Of a stretch of 64,000 nucleotides of DNA, positions 39,663-48,754 are shown in pieces; position 1 is the stretch's first letter; every line of letters starts with the position of its first letter. Both the position numbers and the translations under genes were made by a program. The DNA comes from Curtobacterium pusillum. GTDB lineage: Bacteria > Actinomycetota > Actinomycetes > Actinomycetales > Microbacteriaceae. Under the pieces are notes generated by a model. That model was not told where the DNA came from, searched no databases, and saw only the letters and a list, made by a program, of their open reading frames with translations. Location: NCBI RefSeq assembly GCF_007680845.1, contig NZ_VEIY01000003.1:248001-312000 (forward strand), read 5' to 3'.

Positions 39663-39704
39663 GGACGGGAGGGACGGTGCCAGCTGGCACCGCGCCTCCC
39701 GTCC
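39663..39704 (-). terminator. Two-tier hairpin after proS
   Basis: Outer arms GGACGGGAGG (39663-39672) with CCTCCCGTCC (39695-39704); inner perfect palindrome CGGTGCCAGCTGGCACCG (39675-39692). It starts 14 bp beyond the proS stop and separates proS from the nusA operon. Confidence 0.88.
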
Positions 39705-39717
39705 GGGGTCCGTGCGT

Positions 39718-41469
39718 CTAGATCGCGCGCACCGCGTCGAGCAGCTCGGCGACCGGCACGTCGCGACGCTCTCCGCTCGCCCGGTTCCACAGCTCCACCA
39801 CGCCGTCGGCCGCACCGCGGCCGGCGACCACGACGATCGGCATGCCGAGGAGCTCGGCGTCGCGGAGCTTCACCCCCGGCGAGACCTTCGGTCGGTCGTC
39901 GTAGACGACGTCGAAGCGCTCGCTCTCGAGCTGCGCGACGAGCTGCTCCGCCAGTTCGTAGGCGACCTGGTCCCGACCGGTCGCGACGACCTGCACGTCG
40001 AACGGTGCGACGTTCTTCGGCCAGGCGAGGCCCTTCTCGTCGTTGTGCGCCTCGGCCAGGATCGCCAGGATGCGCGTGACGCCGATGCCGTACGAGCCCA
40101 TCGTCACGGTGACGAGCTTGCCGTTCTCGTCCTGCACCTTGAGGCCGAGCGCCTCGGCGTACTTGCGGCCGAGCTGGAAGACGTGCCCGATCTCCATGCC
40201 GCGCGCGGTCTCGAGCGGGCCGGACCCGTCGGGTGCCGGGTCCCCCGCGCGGACGTCGGAGACCTCGGCGACACCGTCCGCCACGAAGTCACGGCCGGCG
40301 ACGAGGCCGGAGACGTGGACGCCACGTTCGTTCGCGCCGGTGATCCAGGCCGTGCCGTCGACCACACGCGGGTCGACGAAGTAGCGGATGCCGGTCGCGC
40401 TGTCGGCACCGAGGACCTGCGGGCCGATGTAGCCCTTCACGAGGCCCTTGTACTTCCGGAAGTCGTCGTCGCCGGCGGGCTCGACCTCGGCCGGGGCGAA
40501 GGCCACCTCGGCGCGCTTGAGGTCGACCTCGCGGTCACCGGGGAGCCCGACGACCACGACCTCGCGCGTGCCGTCGAGGTGGGTGAGGGCGAGCACGACG
40601 TTCTTCAGCGTGTCGGCGGCGGTCCAGGGCGCGCCGTCGCGCGGGGCGACCTCGTTCGCGTGCGCCACGAGCGTGTCGATCGTGGGGGTGTCCGACGCGG
40701 GCAACAGCACGGCGTCCGGCTGGCCGTCGATCGGGAGGGCGTCGGGGACCGGGGTGACGTAGGCCTCGACGTTGGCGGCGTACCCGTTCGCGCTCCGGAC
40801 GAAGGTGTCCTCGCCGACGCCGATCGGGTGTAGGAACTCCTCGGACTTGGAGCCGCCCATCGCCCCGGCGTCCGCCTTGACGATCACGTACTCGAGGCCC
40901 AGTCGGGCGAAGATCTTCTCGTACGCGTCGCGCATCACCTGGTAGCTGCGCTCGAGCCCCTCGTCGGTGAGGTCGAACGAGTACGCGTCCTTCATGGTGA
41001 ACTCGCGGCCGCGCAGGAGTCCGGCACGGGGACGTGCTTCGTCGCGGTACTTGTCCTGGATCTGGAACAGCGTGACCGGGAGGTCCTTGTACGAGCCGTA
41101 CAGGTCCTTCACGAGGAGGGCGAACATCTCTTCGTGGGTCGGGGCGAGGAGGTAGTCGGCGCCCTTGCGGTCCTGCAGACGGAACATGCCGTCGCCGTAC
41201 TCGGTCCAGCGGTTCGTGGCCTCGTACGGCTCGCGCGGCAGGAGCGCGGGCAGGAGGACCTCCTGCGCACCGGCGGCCACCATCTCGTCACGGATGATCC
41301 CCTCGATGCGCGCGCGGACGCGGAGCCCGAGCGGCAGCCAGGCGAAGATGCCCGGGGCCTGGCGACGGACGTAGCCGGCGCGGACGAGGAGCTTCGCGCT
41401 CGTCACCTCGGCGTCGGAGGGGTCGTCGCGGAGCGTACGGAGGAACAGATGCGAAAGCCGTGTGACCAC
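39718..41469 (-). CDS. proS: Prolyl-tRNA synthetase (bacterial type)
   Basis: 583 residues. Class II synthetase with the YbaK-like editing insertion between motifs 2 and 3. Motif 1 region [22 protein letters not shown], motif 2 [26 protein letters not shown], insertion from about 230 to 390 ([32 protein letters not shown]), motif 3 [16 protein letters not shown], and a short anticodon-binding domain. GTG at 41469 lies 6 nt after a TAGGCT box. A family hallmark is the [26 protein letters not shown] block. Confidence 0.97.
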   Translation of the reverse strand: MVTRLSHLFLRTLRDDPSDAEVTSAKLLVRAGYVRRQAPGIFAWLPLGLRVRARIEGIIRDEMVAAGAQEVLLPALLPREPYEATNRWTEYGDGMFRLQDRKGADYLLAPTHEEMFALLVKDLYGSYKDLPVTLFQIQDKYRDEARPRAGLLRGREFTMKDAYSFDLTDEGLERSYQVMRDAYEKIFARLGLEYVIVKADAGAMGGSKSEEFLHPIGVGEDTFVRSANGYAANVEAYVTPVPDALPIDGQPDAVLLPASDTPTIDTLVAHANEVAPRDGAPWTAADTLKNVVLALTHLDGTREVVVVGLPGDREVDLKRAEVAFAPAEVEPAGDDDFRKYKGLVKGYIGPQVLGADSATGIRYFVDPRVVDGTAWITGANERGVHVSGLVAGRDFVADGVAEVSDVRAGDPAPDGSGPLETARGMEIGHVFQLGRKYAEALGLKVQDENGKLVTVTMGSYGIGVTRILAILAEAHNDEKGLAWPKNVAPFDVQVVATGRDQVAYELAEQLVAQLESERFDVVYDDRPKVSPGVKLRDAELLGMPIVVVAGRGAADGVVELWNRASGERRDVPVAELLDAVRAI

Positions 41470-41475
41470 GGGCCA

Positions 41476-41481
41476 AGCCTA
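41476..41481 (-). promoter_or_regulatory. Candidate -10 box of a leaderless proS transcript
   Basis: TAGGCT, 6 nt before the proS GTG; no ribosome site in the gap. Confidence 0.45.
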
Positions 41482-41525
41482 GCGGCGCGCGTGGGACGGT
41501 CGCGGCACCCTGTGGACAGCCGGGG

Positions 41526-42680
41526 CTACGGCGCGGTGACGACCTGGACCGTGCCGGTCGCGGCCGCCGGGCCCATCTCGTCGGCGATGCGGTTCGCCTC
41601 GGTGATGAGCGTGGCGACGATCTCCGACTCGGGCACGGTGGCGATGACCTTGCCCTTCACGAAGATCTGCCCCTTGCCGTTGCCGGACGCGACGCCGAGG
41701 TCGGCTTCCCGGGCTTCACCGGGGCCGTTCACGACGCAGCCCATCACGGCGACGCGGAGCGGGACGGTCATGCCCTCGAGCCCCTTCGTGACATCGTTCG
41801 CGAGCTGGTAGACGTCCACCTGGGCGCGGCCGCAGCTCGGGCAGGAGACGATCTCGAGCTTCCGCTCGCGGAGGTTGAGCGACTGCAGGATCTGCAGGCC
41901 CACCTTCACCTCCTGAGCGGGCGGGGCGGAGAGGGACACGCGGATGGTGTCGCCGATGCCCTCGGCGAGCAGGATGCCGAACGCCGTGGCGCTCTTGATG
42001 GTGCCCTGGAACTCCGGGCCCGCCTCGGTCACGCCGAGGTGCAGCGGCCAGTCCCCCGCCGCGGCGAGCTGCCGGTACGCCTTCACCATGACGATCGGGT
42101 CGTTGTGCTTCACCGAGATCTTGAAGTCGTGGAAGTCGTGCTCCTCGAACAGCGAGGCTTCCCACACGGCGGACTCGACGAGCGCCTCCGGCGTCGCCTT
42201 GCCGTACTTCTGCAGCAGGCTCGGCTCGAGCGACCCCGCGTTCACGCCGATGCGCAGCGAGACGCCCGCGTCCTTCGCGGCCCGGGCGATGGCGCCGACC
42301 TGGTCGTCGAACTTGCGGATGTTGCCCGGGTTCACGCGCACCGCGGCGCACCCGGCGTCGATGGCCTGGAAGACGTACTTCGGCTGGAAGTGGATGTCGG
42401 CGATCACCGGGATCTGCGACTTCTTCGCGATGATCGGCAGCGCGTCCGCGTCGTCCTGGCTCGGCACGGCCACGCGCACGATGTCGCAGCCCGAGGCGGT
42501 GAGCTCCGCGATCTGCTGCAGCGTCGCGTTGATGTTCGTCGTCGGCGTCGTCGTCATCGACTGGACGGACACCGGCGCATCACCGCCCACGAGGACCTTG
42601 CCGACCCGGATCTGCCGGGACTTGCGGCGGGGGCTCAGGGTTTCGGGGACTTTCGGCAGACCGAGGTTCACTGCAGGCAC
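41526..42680 (-). CDS. ispG: 4-hydroxy-3-methylbut-2-enyl-diphosphate synthase
   Basis: 384 residues. Sixth MEP-pathway enzyme, an iron-sulfur protein making HMBPP from MEcPP. TIM-barrel part: [55 protein letters not shown]-terminal cluster domain: [12 protein letters not shown] and [18 protein letters not shown] with three cysteines and the Glu ligand. GTG at 42680 is chosen because TAGAGT lies 7 nt upstream and no ribosome site is present; a GTG at 42689 is also in frame. It lies 10 bp after the cysteine hydrolase gene, which interrupts the usual rseP-ispG contact. Confidence 0.95.
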   Translation of the reverse strand: MPAVNLGLPKVPETLSPRRKSRQIRVGKVLVGGDAPVSVQSMTTTPTTNINATLQQIAELTASGCDIVRVAVPSQDDADALPIIAKKSQIPVIADIHFQPKYVFQAIDAGCAAVRVNPGNIRKFDDQVGAIARAAKDAGVSLRIGVNAGSLEPSLLQKYGKATPEALVESAVWEASLFEEHDFHDFKISVKHNDPIVMVKAYRQLAAAGDWPLHLGVTEAGPEFQGTIKSATAFGILLAEGIGDTIRVSLSAPPAQEVKVGLQILQSLNLRERKLEIVSCPSCGRAQVDVYQLANDVTKGLEGMTVPLRVAVMGCVVNGPGEAREADLGVASGNGKGQIFVKGKVIATVPESEIVATLITEANRIADEMGPAAATGTVQVVTAP

Positions 42681-42687
42681 GAGGTGC

Positions 42688-42693
42688 ACTCTA
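42688..42693 (-). promoter_or_regulatory. Candidate -10 box of a leaderless ispG transcript
   Basis: TAGAGT, 7 nt before the ispG GTG. Its TAG is also the stop codon of the upstream hydrolase gene. Confidence 0.45.
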
Positions 42694-43290
42694 CGCGCTC
42701 GGTGTGACCGCCTCGGTGCTCGCTGACAGGTCCGCTGCGGAGCCGACGACCGTGATGAGCGGCGCGTACAGCCGCATCGCGGCGAGTGCCCGCTCGTGGT
42801 CCTCGTCGCTCGCACCGGCACAGGCCTCCGCCACGACGGTCACGGTCGCGCCGGCGTCCGCCGCCGCCAGCGCGGTCGACAGCACGCAGCAGTCGGTCGA
42901 CACACCAGCGAGCACCAGGTGCGGGTGGTCGCCGACGACGGCCTGGAGGCTCGTCCCCCACTTGCCGAAGGTCGTCACGGTGACGACGGGGTCGCGTCGG
43001 TCCGCGGCGGCCGACGCGAAGGGCTCGGTCAGCGCCCAGAGCGGGTCGCCCTCCGGGCGCAGCGCGAAGGACCAGTCCCGGTAGTACGGCACCCAGGCAC
43101 CCCGCGGGCGCTCCGGCGCGACGAAGCGGGTGAAGACCGTGCGTCCGGTGAACCGCGGCAGCAGACGCTCGATGCCCGCCGTGGCGTGGTCGAAGCGCGG
43201 CGTCGCCCACGGGCTGTCCCCCGTGAACACCTGCTGCATGTCGATGACGACGAGCCAGGCGTCGTCCGGGACGGTGACCGCGGCGCTCAC
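42691..43290 (-). CDS. Isochorismatase-family cysteine hydrolase
   Basis: 199 residues. The family includes nicotinamidase, ureidoacrylate and biuret amidohydrolases and isochorismatase; the substrate cannot be set from sequence. Catalytic triad residues visible: Asp in [10 protein letters not shown], Lys in TFGKWGTS, and Cys in [15 protein letters not shown]. No metal triad of the DxHxxH kind is obvious, unlike nicotinamidases. GTG start overlaps the permease stop by 4 bp, so the hydrolase probably acts on the imported compound, most likely an amide or ureide. Confidence 0.85.
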   Translation of the reverse strand: MSAAVTVPDDAWLVVIDMQQVFTGDSPWATPRFDHATAGIERLLPRFTGRTVFTRFVAPERPRGAWVPYYRDWSFALRPEGDPLWALTEPFASAAADRRDPVVTVTTFGKWGTSLQAVVGDHPHLVLAGVSTDCCVLSTALAAADAGATVTVVAEACAGASDEDHERALAAMRLYAPLITVVGSAADLSASTEAVTPSA

Positions 43291-44726
43291 ACCCGCTCCT
43301 GGCGACGCACCGAGCCACGGGCGAGCAGCAGCGTGCCGAGGAACCCGACGACGAGCGCCACTAGGACCCCGAGGTTCGCGTACGCCCAGGGGCCGGCACG
43401 GCCGCCGAGACCGAACGGTCCGAGGAGGTACCCCTGCCAGGAGAGCCACGCCGGCGACGCCAGCGTCACGAGCCCCCAGCCGAGCGCGGTCCCGACGGCG
43501 ACCAGCGCGATGGCACCCCAGCGGACGTCGCCGTACCGGCCGCGCCGGTCGTCGAGCTCGGTCTCGGCGTAGTCGCGACGGCGGAGCACGACGTCCGCGA
43601 CGAACACGCCGGCCCACGCCGCGATCGGCACGCCGAGGGTGATGAGGAACGCCTGGAACGGGACGAGGAAGTCCTTCGCGAAGAACACCACGTACACCGC
43701 GCCGGCGACCATGAACACGCCGTCGACGCCGGCGGCGACCGGCCGCGGGATGCGGACACCAGCGCTGAGCAGCGCGAGGCCGGACGAGTAGATGTCGAGC
43801 ACGGCCCCGCCGACGAGCCCGAGGATCGCCACGAGCGCGAACGGCACGAGGAACCAGACCGGGAGGATCGTCGTGAGCGCACCGATCGGGTCGGCCGAGA
43901 TCGCGGCGCTGAGGTCCTTCGACGAACCGGCGAGCAGCACGCCGAACACCACGAGGATCGCGGGGGCGAGCGCACCGCCGAACGTCGTCCACCAGACGAC
44001 CCCGCCCGTCGACGAGGCACGCGGCAGGTAGCGGGAGTAGTCGGCCGCCGCGTTCACCCAGCCGAGGCCGAACCCGGTCATGACGAGCACCAGGGCGCCG
44101 ATCACCTGCTGGGTGCTCCCGGACGGCATCGCGGCGATCGTGTCGAAGTCGATCGACGGCACCGCCAGCACGATGTACACGACGGTCAGCACCGCGGTGA
44201 TGACGGTGATCCACGTCTGCAGCCGCATGATGACGTCGAACCCGGCGACCCCGGCGCCCACGACGAGGGCGGCGACCACGACGAGGGCGACGAGCTTCGT
44301 CAGGACGCCGTCGTCCCACCCGAGCTCACGGAACACCGTCGACGTCGCCAGCACGGCCAGGGCGGCGAGGGCGGTCTCCCACCCGACCGTGAGGACCCAG
44401 CTGAGGAACGACGGCAGCCGGTTGCCCCGCACGCCGAAGGCCGCGCGACTGAGGACCATCGTCGGCGCCGACCCCCGCTTGCCGGCGATCGCGACGATCC
44501 CGCACAGCAGGAACGAGAACGCCACCCCGACCACGGTGACGATCGTCGCCTGCCAGAAGGAGATGCCGAAGCCGACGACGAAGGACCCGTACGCGATGCC
44601 GAGGACGGAGATGTTCGCCGCGAACCACGGCCAGAACAGCCCGCGAGGACGACCCTTCCGGTCGGACTCGGCGATGACGTCGATGCCCTGCCGCTCGACC
44701 GCGCGGACTTCCGGAGCTGTGCTCAT
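43287..44726 (-). CDS. NCS1-family nucleobase/cation symporter
   Basis: 479 residues, about twelve membrane helices. The N-terminal FWPWFAANISVLGIAYGSFVVG and the GFGLGWVNAAADYSRYLPR segment are typical of cytosine/purine/allantoin permeases (cytosine permease CodB branch). Likely imports a nucleobase, hydantoin or related ureide with H+ or Na+. ATG at 44726 lies 7 nt after a TACGCT box. Coupled to the cysteine hydrolase gene. Together they split the dxr-rseP-ispG cluster. Confidence 0.87.
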   Translation of the reverse strand: MSTAPEVRAVERQGIDVIAESDRKGRPRGLFWPWFAANISVLGIAYGSFVVGFGISFWQATIVTVVGVAFSFLLCGIVAIAGKRGSAPTMVLSRAAFGVRGNRLPSFLSWVLTVGWETALAALAVLATSTVFRELGWDDGVLTKLVALVVVAALVVGAGVAGFDVIMRLQTWITVITAVLTVVYIVLAVPSIDFDTIAAMPSGSTQQVIGALVLVMTGFGLGWVNAAADYSRYLPRASSTGGVVWWTTFGGALAPAILVVFGVLLAGSSKDLSAAISADPIGALTTILPVWFLVPFALVAILGLVGGAVLDIYSSGLALLSAGVRIPRPVAAGVDGVFMVAGAVYVVFFAKDFLVPFQAFLITLGVPIAAWAGVFVADVVLRRRDYAETELDDRRGRYGDVRWGAIALVAVGTALGWGLVTLASPAWLSWQGYLLGPFGLGGRAGPWAYANLGVLVALVVGFLGTLLLARGSVRRQERV

Positions 44727-44733
44727 GGATCAG

Positions 44734-44739
44734 AGCGTA
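44734..44739 (-). promoter_or_regulatory. Candidate -10 box of a leaderless permease transcript
   Basis: TACGCT, 7 nt before the permease ATG at 44726. Confidence 0.4.
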
Positions 44740-44761
44740 GTGCGCCGTCCGAGCGCCGTCG

Positions 44762-46096
44762 CTACCCGAACAGGTTCACGGGCCGCACGATGTCCGCGTA
44801 GATGAGCAGCGCGCTCATGCCGGCGAGGAGCACCACGACCACCATCGTCAGCGGCATCGTCTTCGCGAGGTCGATCGGACCCGGGTCCGCCTTGCCGACC
44901 AGCGCGAACGAGCGCCGCTTCACCGCTTCCCAGATCGCCCCGGCGATGTGCCCGCCGTCGAGCGGCAGCAGCGGGACCATGTTGAGCACGAACAGGCCGA
45001 TGTTGAGCGAGGCCAGCAGGCCGAGGATCGTGTACGCCTTGTCGATCACGGGGACGCCGCTCATCGACGACACCTCGCCGATCGCACGGCCCACGCCGAC
45101 CACCGACACGGGGCTGTCCTGCGACCGCGCCTGGGAGCCGAACGCCGCGTTCCACACGGCGACGAGCCGCTGCGGCAGGTCGATGATGAGGTGCGCGGAG
45201 GCCGCGATCTGCGCGCCGGTCGCCGGGAGGACCGCTGCGGGCGACTGCCGCACGAGCGACTGCCCGATGCTCACGCCGACGACACCCACCTGCTGCGTCT
45301 TGGTGCTGCCGTCGTCGTTCTTCGCGACGGTCCCGTCCGCCTTGTACACGTCGCGCGTCGCGGTCGTCGGGGTGATGTGCAGCGTCTTCTCGGCGCCGTC
45401 GCGGGACACCACGACGGTCACGTCCTTGCCTGCGGACTCCTGGAAGACCTCGGAAACCTCGGCGATCGTCGGGTCCTGCTTGCCGTCCACCGACAGCACG
45501 ACGTCGCCGGACCGGATGCCGGCCTGCTTCGCCGGGGACACCGCGTCACCAGAGGTGCAGGTCGTCGCCTGGCTCGTCGGCAGCACGCAGTCCACGCTCG
45601 ACGTGAAGGTCGTCGTCGGCGCACCGAACCCGACGAGCAGCACGCCGAAGAGGACGATGCCGATCACGAGGTTCATCGCCGGACCCGCGACCATCACGAT
45701 GATCCGCTTCCAGGGCGTCAAGCGGTAGAACGCCCGGGAGTCGTCGCCGCCCGAGTCCGCGATCTGCTCCGCGCTCGCCTGCCGGGCGTCCTGTACGAAG
45801 GCGCCGTACATGCCGGTGTTCGTGATCGCACTCGGCCGACCGGAAGCACGCGGCTTGAGCATGCCGACCATCGAGATGTACCCGCCGAGCAGGATCGGTC
45901 GGATGCCGTACTCGGTCTCGCCGCGACGGAACGACCACATCGCCTTGCCGAACCCCAGCGAGTACTGCGTCACCTTGACGTTGAACAGCTTCGCGAAGGA
46001 CAGGTGCCCGAGCTCGTGCAGTCCGATCGAGACCAGCAGGCCGACGATGAAGACGACGACGCCGAGGACGAAGAGCAGGACGGATTCGACGGTCAC
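44762..46096 (-). CDS. rseP: Site-2 intramembrane zinc metalloprotease (RseP/Rip1-like)
   Basis: 444 residues. Cuts membrane-bound substrates such as anti-sigma factors. First helix with the zinc motif HELGH (SIGLHELGHLSFAKLF); a PDZ domain in the middle (PAKQAGIRSGDVVLSVDGKQ); the last catalytic helix carries NMVPLLPLDGGH with the third zinc ligand Asp. GTG at 46096 is chosen because TACCCT sits 6 nt upstream and the first helix (VESVLLFVLGVVVFIVGLLV) follows at once. Between dxr and ispG as in Mycobacterium (Rip1), although two genes now separate it from ispG. Confidence 0.94.
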   Translation of the reverse strand: MTVESVLLFVLGVVVFIVGLLVSIGLHELGHLSFAKLFNVKVTQYSLGFGKAMWSFRRGETEYGIRPILLGGYISMVGMLKPRASGRPSAITNTGMYGAFVQDARQASAEQIADSGGDDSRAFYRLTPWKRIIVMVAGPAMNLVIGIVLFGVLLVGFGAPTTTFTSSVDCVLPTSQATTCTSGDAVSPAKQAGIRSGDVVLSVDGKQDPTIAEVSEVFQESAGKDVTVVVSRDGAEKTLHITPTTATRDVYKADGTVAKNDDGSTKTQQVGVVGVSIGQSLVRQSPAAVLPATGAQIAASAHLIIDLPQRLVAVWNAAFGSQARSQDSPVSVVGVGRAIGEVSSMSGVPVIDKAYTILGLLASLNIGLFVLNMVPLLPLDGGHIAGAIWEAVKRRSFALVGKADPGPIDLAKTMPLTMVVVVLLAGMSALLIYADIVRPVNLFG

Positions 46097-46102
46097 CGGG
46101 AA

Positions 46103-46108
46103 AGGGTA
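46103..46108 (-). promoter_or_regulatory. Candidate -10 box of a leaderless rseP transcript
   Basis: TACCCT, 6 nt before the rseP GTG at 46096; no ribosome site between. Confidence 0.4.
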
Positions 46109-46143
46109 CGGGACGCATCCCATGACGGAGCCGAGGGCCCCCT

Positions 46144-46164
46144 GGGAGGTGCGCCGTGCCTCCC
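46144..46164 (-). terminator. Small hairpin directly after dxr
   Basis: GGGAGG (46144-46149) pairs with CCTCCC (46159-46164) around a 9-nt loop, about 6 bp past the dxr stop. Short, so only a possible weak terminator or attenuator before rseP. Confidence 0.4.
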
Positions 46165-46169
46165 GTCCG

Positions 46170-47255
46170 TCAGCGCGACAGCGCTCGGTCCGCCGCGGTG
46201 CGCGCCCAGCGCTCCGCCGCCAGGACGCCCTCGAGGGACTGCTCCCCCGGCGTGTGCTCACCGACGACACGCTCGACCGTGTCGACGATGTCGAGGAACC
46301 CGATCGCGCCGGCGTGGAACGCCGCGACCGCCTGCTCGTTCGCCGCGTTGAAGACCGCCGGGAACGTCCCGCCGAGCTGCCCGACCTGCTTCGCGAGCGC
46401 GACCGCGCCGAACGCCTCGTCGTCGAGGGGCTCGAACGTCCACGTGCTCGCCGTCGTCCAGTCGAGCGGGACCCCGACGCCCGGCACCCGGTCCGGCCAC
46501 GCCAGGCCGAGCGCGATCGGCAGGCGCATGTCCGGCGGCGACGCCTGCGCGATCGTCGACCCGTCCACGAACTCGACCATCGAGTGCACGATCGACTGCG
46601 CGTGCACCGTCACGTCGATCCGGTTGTACGGGACGCCGAACAACAGGTGGGCCTCGATGACCTCGAGCCCCTTGTTGACGAGCGTCGCGGAGTTCGTCGT
46701 CACCACCAGGCCCATGTCCCACGTGGGGTGCGCCAGCGCCTGCGCCGGCGTGACGTCGGTGAGCTCGGCGCGCGACCGTCCGCGGAACGGTCCACCGCTG
46801 GCGGTGAGGACCAGCCGGCGGACCTCCTCAGCCGTCCCGGACCGCAGCGCCTGGGCGATCGCGGAGTGCTCGCTGTCGACGGGGACGATCTGCCCGGGCG
46901 CGGCCGCGGCCTGCACGAGAGGGCCACCGACGATCAGGCTCTCCTTGTTGGCGAGGGCCAGGGTCGCACCGGACTCGAGTGCAGCGAGGGTCGGACCGAG
47001 CCCGACCGAGCCGGTGATGCCGTTGAGCACGACGTCCGCTTCGACCGTGCGGACCAGGCGTTCGGAGTCCTCGGCGCCGAACGCGGTGTGCTCGACGCCG
47101 AAACGTGCCGCCTGCTCGGCCACGAGATCGCGGTTGCTGCCGGCGGTGAGGCCGACCACCTCGAACCGGTCGGGGTTCCGGACGACGACGTCGAGGGCCT
47201 GGGTGCCGATCGAGCCGGTGCTGCCGAGGACGACGATGCGGCGCTTCGCCGGCAC
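46170..47255 (-). CDS. dxr: 1-deoxy-D-xylulose 5-phosphate reductoisomerase
   Basis: 361 residues. Second MEP-pathway enzyme, NADPH-dependent. NADPH loop [44 protein letters not shown], metal and substrate residues in [46 protein letters not shown] and [15 protein letters not shown] at 47255 begins 3 bp after the stop of the FKBP lipoprotein gene, so the two are co-transcribed. Confidence 0.97.
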   Translation of the reverse strand: MPAKRRIVVLGSTGSIGTQALDVVVRNPDRFEVVGLTAGSNRDLVAEQAARFGVEHTAFGAEDSERLVRTVEADVVLNGITGSVGLGPTLAALESGATLALANKESLIVGGPLVQAAAAPGQIVPVDSEHSAIAQALRSGTAEEVRRLVLTASGGPFRGRSRAELTDVTPAQALAHPTWDMGLVVTTNSATLVNKGLEVIEAHLLFGVPYNRIDVTVHAQSIVHSMVEFVDGSTIAQASPPDMRLPIALGLAWPDRVPGVGVPLDWTTASTWTFEPLDDEAFGAVALAKQVGQLGGTFPAVFNAANEQAVAAFHAGAIGFLDIVDTVERVVGEHTPGEQSLEGVLAAERWARTAADRALSR

Positions 47256-47258
47256 GGG

Positions 47259-48230
47259 TCAGCCCTTGGCGAGGATGTCGACCACGAACACGAGGGTCGC
47301 GTTCTTCGGGATGCCCGAACCCTCGGTCGGGTTCGCGCCGTAGCCGTCCTCCGGCGTGACGACGATGAGGACCTGCGAGCCGACCTTCTGGCCGACGAGC
47401 CCGGTCACGAAGCCCTTGATGAGGGACCCCTCGGAGATCGTGAACGTCGTCGGGGCACCCTTCGACCATGACGAGTCGAACTCCTTGCCGGTGGAGTAGA
47501 CGACGCCCTTGTACTGCACCAGAGCCGTGTCTCCGTCGGCGATCGCCGCGCCCGTGCCCTGCTTGATGACCTCGGGGGTGGTCTTCGTCGGGGCCGCGAC
47601 GCCCTTCGGGATCGTGATCTCCGGCTCGCCGTCGGCCTTGTGCTTGACGGTGGGGAGCTTCGGGTCCTGCTGCTGCGCGGCGCCGTTCGACTTCGTCGGG
47701 GTCTGCGCGACGACGTCCGCGACGACGACGATCTCGCCGCCGGTGTTGAACCCGAGCGCGGACGACTGGCCGATCGCGGCGATGCGGTCACCGACGTTCG
47801 CGCACGCGAGCAGCGCACCGAAGCCGGTGCCGCCGACCGAGAGGACCTGCGGGTTGCCCTGGTCGAAGCCGACCGTGCCGAGCTTCTTCGCGTCGGACGC
47901 CTGGTACACGCTGTACGAGACCTGCGCGTAGTCGCCGTCCTTCAGCGCCTTGCCCTTGCCCTGCACGACGGTGCTGGCCTGCGGCTTCGCAGCGTCGAGG
48001 CCCTTGTCGAACTTCACGGTGGGAGCGGTGGTGCCGCCGAACGAGCCGGTGACGGTGATCGCCTTCGACGCCTTGCCCGGGTCGGGGCAGGACGTGATCG
48101 CCGCGGCGGTCGCGCTCGAGGACGCGCTCGGGGTGGCGGACGAGTCGCTCGACCCGGATCCGGAGCACGCGGCGAGTCCCAGCACGACGGCGGGGACGAG
48201 GGCGATCGGGAGGAGACGCAGACGCTTCAC
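47259..48230 (-). CDS. FKBP-type peptidyl-prolyl isomerase lipoprotein
   Basis: 323 residues. Signal peptide with lipobox (PAVVLGLAAC, Cys at about 22), then a serine/alanine linker: a surface lipoprotein. The C-terminal 110 residues are an FKBP domain (ALVQYKGVVYSTGKEFDSSW, LIKGFVTGLVGQKVGSQVLIV, PEDGYG, FVVDIL). Residues about 50-200 look like a second, degenerate FKBP domain (DYAQVSYSVYQASD, GDRIAAIG) that lacks most active-site aromatics. Common in actinobacteria next to MEP genes. Probably folds exported proteins. Confidence 0.9.
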   Translation of the reverse strand: MKRLRLLPIALVPAVVLGLAACSGSGSSDSSATPSASSSATAAAITSCPDPGKASKAITVTGSFGGTTAPTVKFDKGLDAAKPQASTVVQGKGKALKDGDYAQVSYSVYQASDAKKLGTVGFDQGNPQVLSVGGTGFGALLACANVGDRIAAIGQSSALGFNTGGEIVVVADVVAQTPTKSNGAAQQQDPKLPTVKHKADGEPEITIPKGVAAPTKTTPEVIKQGTGAAIADGDTALVQYKGVVYSTGKEFDSSWSKGAPTTFTISEGSLIKGFVTGLVGQKVGSQVLIVVTPEDGYGANPTEGSGIPKNATLVFVVDILAKG

Positions 48231-48236
48231 GAGGCC

Positions 48237-48713
48237 CTAGTCTGCCGCACGCACCTTGGTGTGCGGGACGTGGTGCACGGGAAACGCGACCGAGCGGGCG
48301 ATGAAGCAGAGTTCGTTGGCCGTCGCGTGGGCTGCCTCGGCGTCGGCGACGCGGTCCGCTTCGAGGATCGTGACGACCGGGTGGAGCGTCGTCTCGGTGA
48401 GCTCGCCCGACCCGTCCCGGTTGAGGTTCAGGCTGGCGGTCGCCCGGTCCTCGTAGTCGACGACCGTGAAGCCCTGGGTCACCGCGACGTGGAGGTAGCT
48501 GAGCATGTGGCACTGCGCGAGGGCCGCCACGACGAGCTCCTCGGGGTTCCAGCGGTCCCGGTCGCCGCGGAACGTCGGATCGGCCGAACCGGCGATGTCG
48601 GCCTTCCCGGACGCGAGGACGTCGTGGTCGCGGCCGTAGTCGCGGTAGCCGCTCGTCCCGGTGCCCCGGTCGCCGGTCCAGCGGACGGAGACCTCGTAGG
48701 AGTGATCGGTCAC
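48237..48713 (-). CDS. OsmC/Ohr family protein
   Basis: 158 residues. Thiol peroxidase fold; members reduce organic hydroperoxides using two cysteines. Both are present: LAQCHMLSYLHVAV and ANELCFIARSVAFPV. The N-terminus YEVSVRWTGDRGTGTSGYRDYGRDH and WNPEELVVAAL fit the OsmC-like, not the Ohr, branch. GTG at 48713 with GGAAGGCG 7 nt upstream. Ends 6 bp before the FKBP gene; its start and that of the asparaginase gene diverge over about 40 bp. Confidence 0.88.
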   Translation of the reverse strand: MTDHSYEVSVRWTGDRGTGTSGYRDYGRDHDVLASGKADIAGSADPTFRGDRDRWNPEELVVAALAQCHMLSYLHVAVTQGFTVVDYEDRATASLNLNRDGSGELTETTLHPVVTILEADRVADAEAAHATANELCFIARSVAFPVHHVPHTKVRAAD

Positions 48714-48742
48714 GGTGCGCCTTCCGGTCGGTGCGGTGTCGG

Positions 48743-48748
48743 TACGAT
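48743..48748 (+). promoter_or_regulatory. Candidate -10 box of a leaderless asparaginase transcript
   Basis: TACGAT, 6 nt before the ATG at 48755; no ribosome site in the gap. Same layout as the rarA start. Confidence 0.5.
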
Positions 48749-48754
48749 TGCGGC

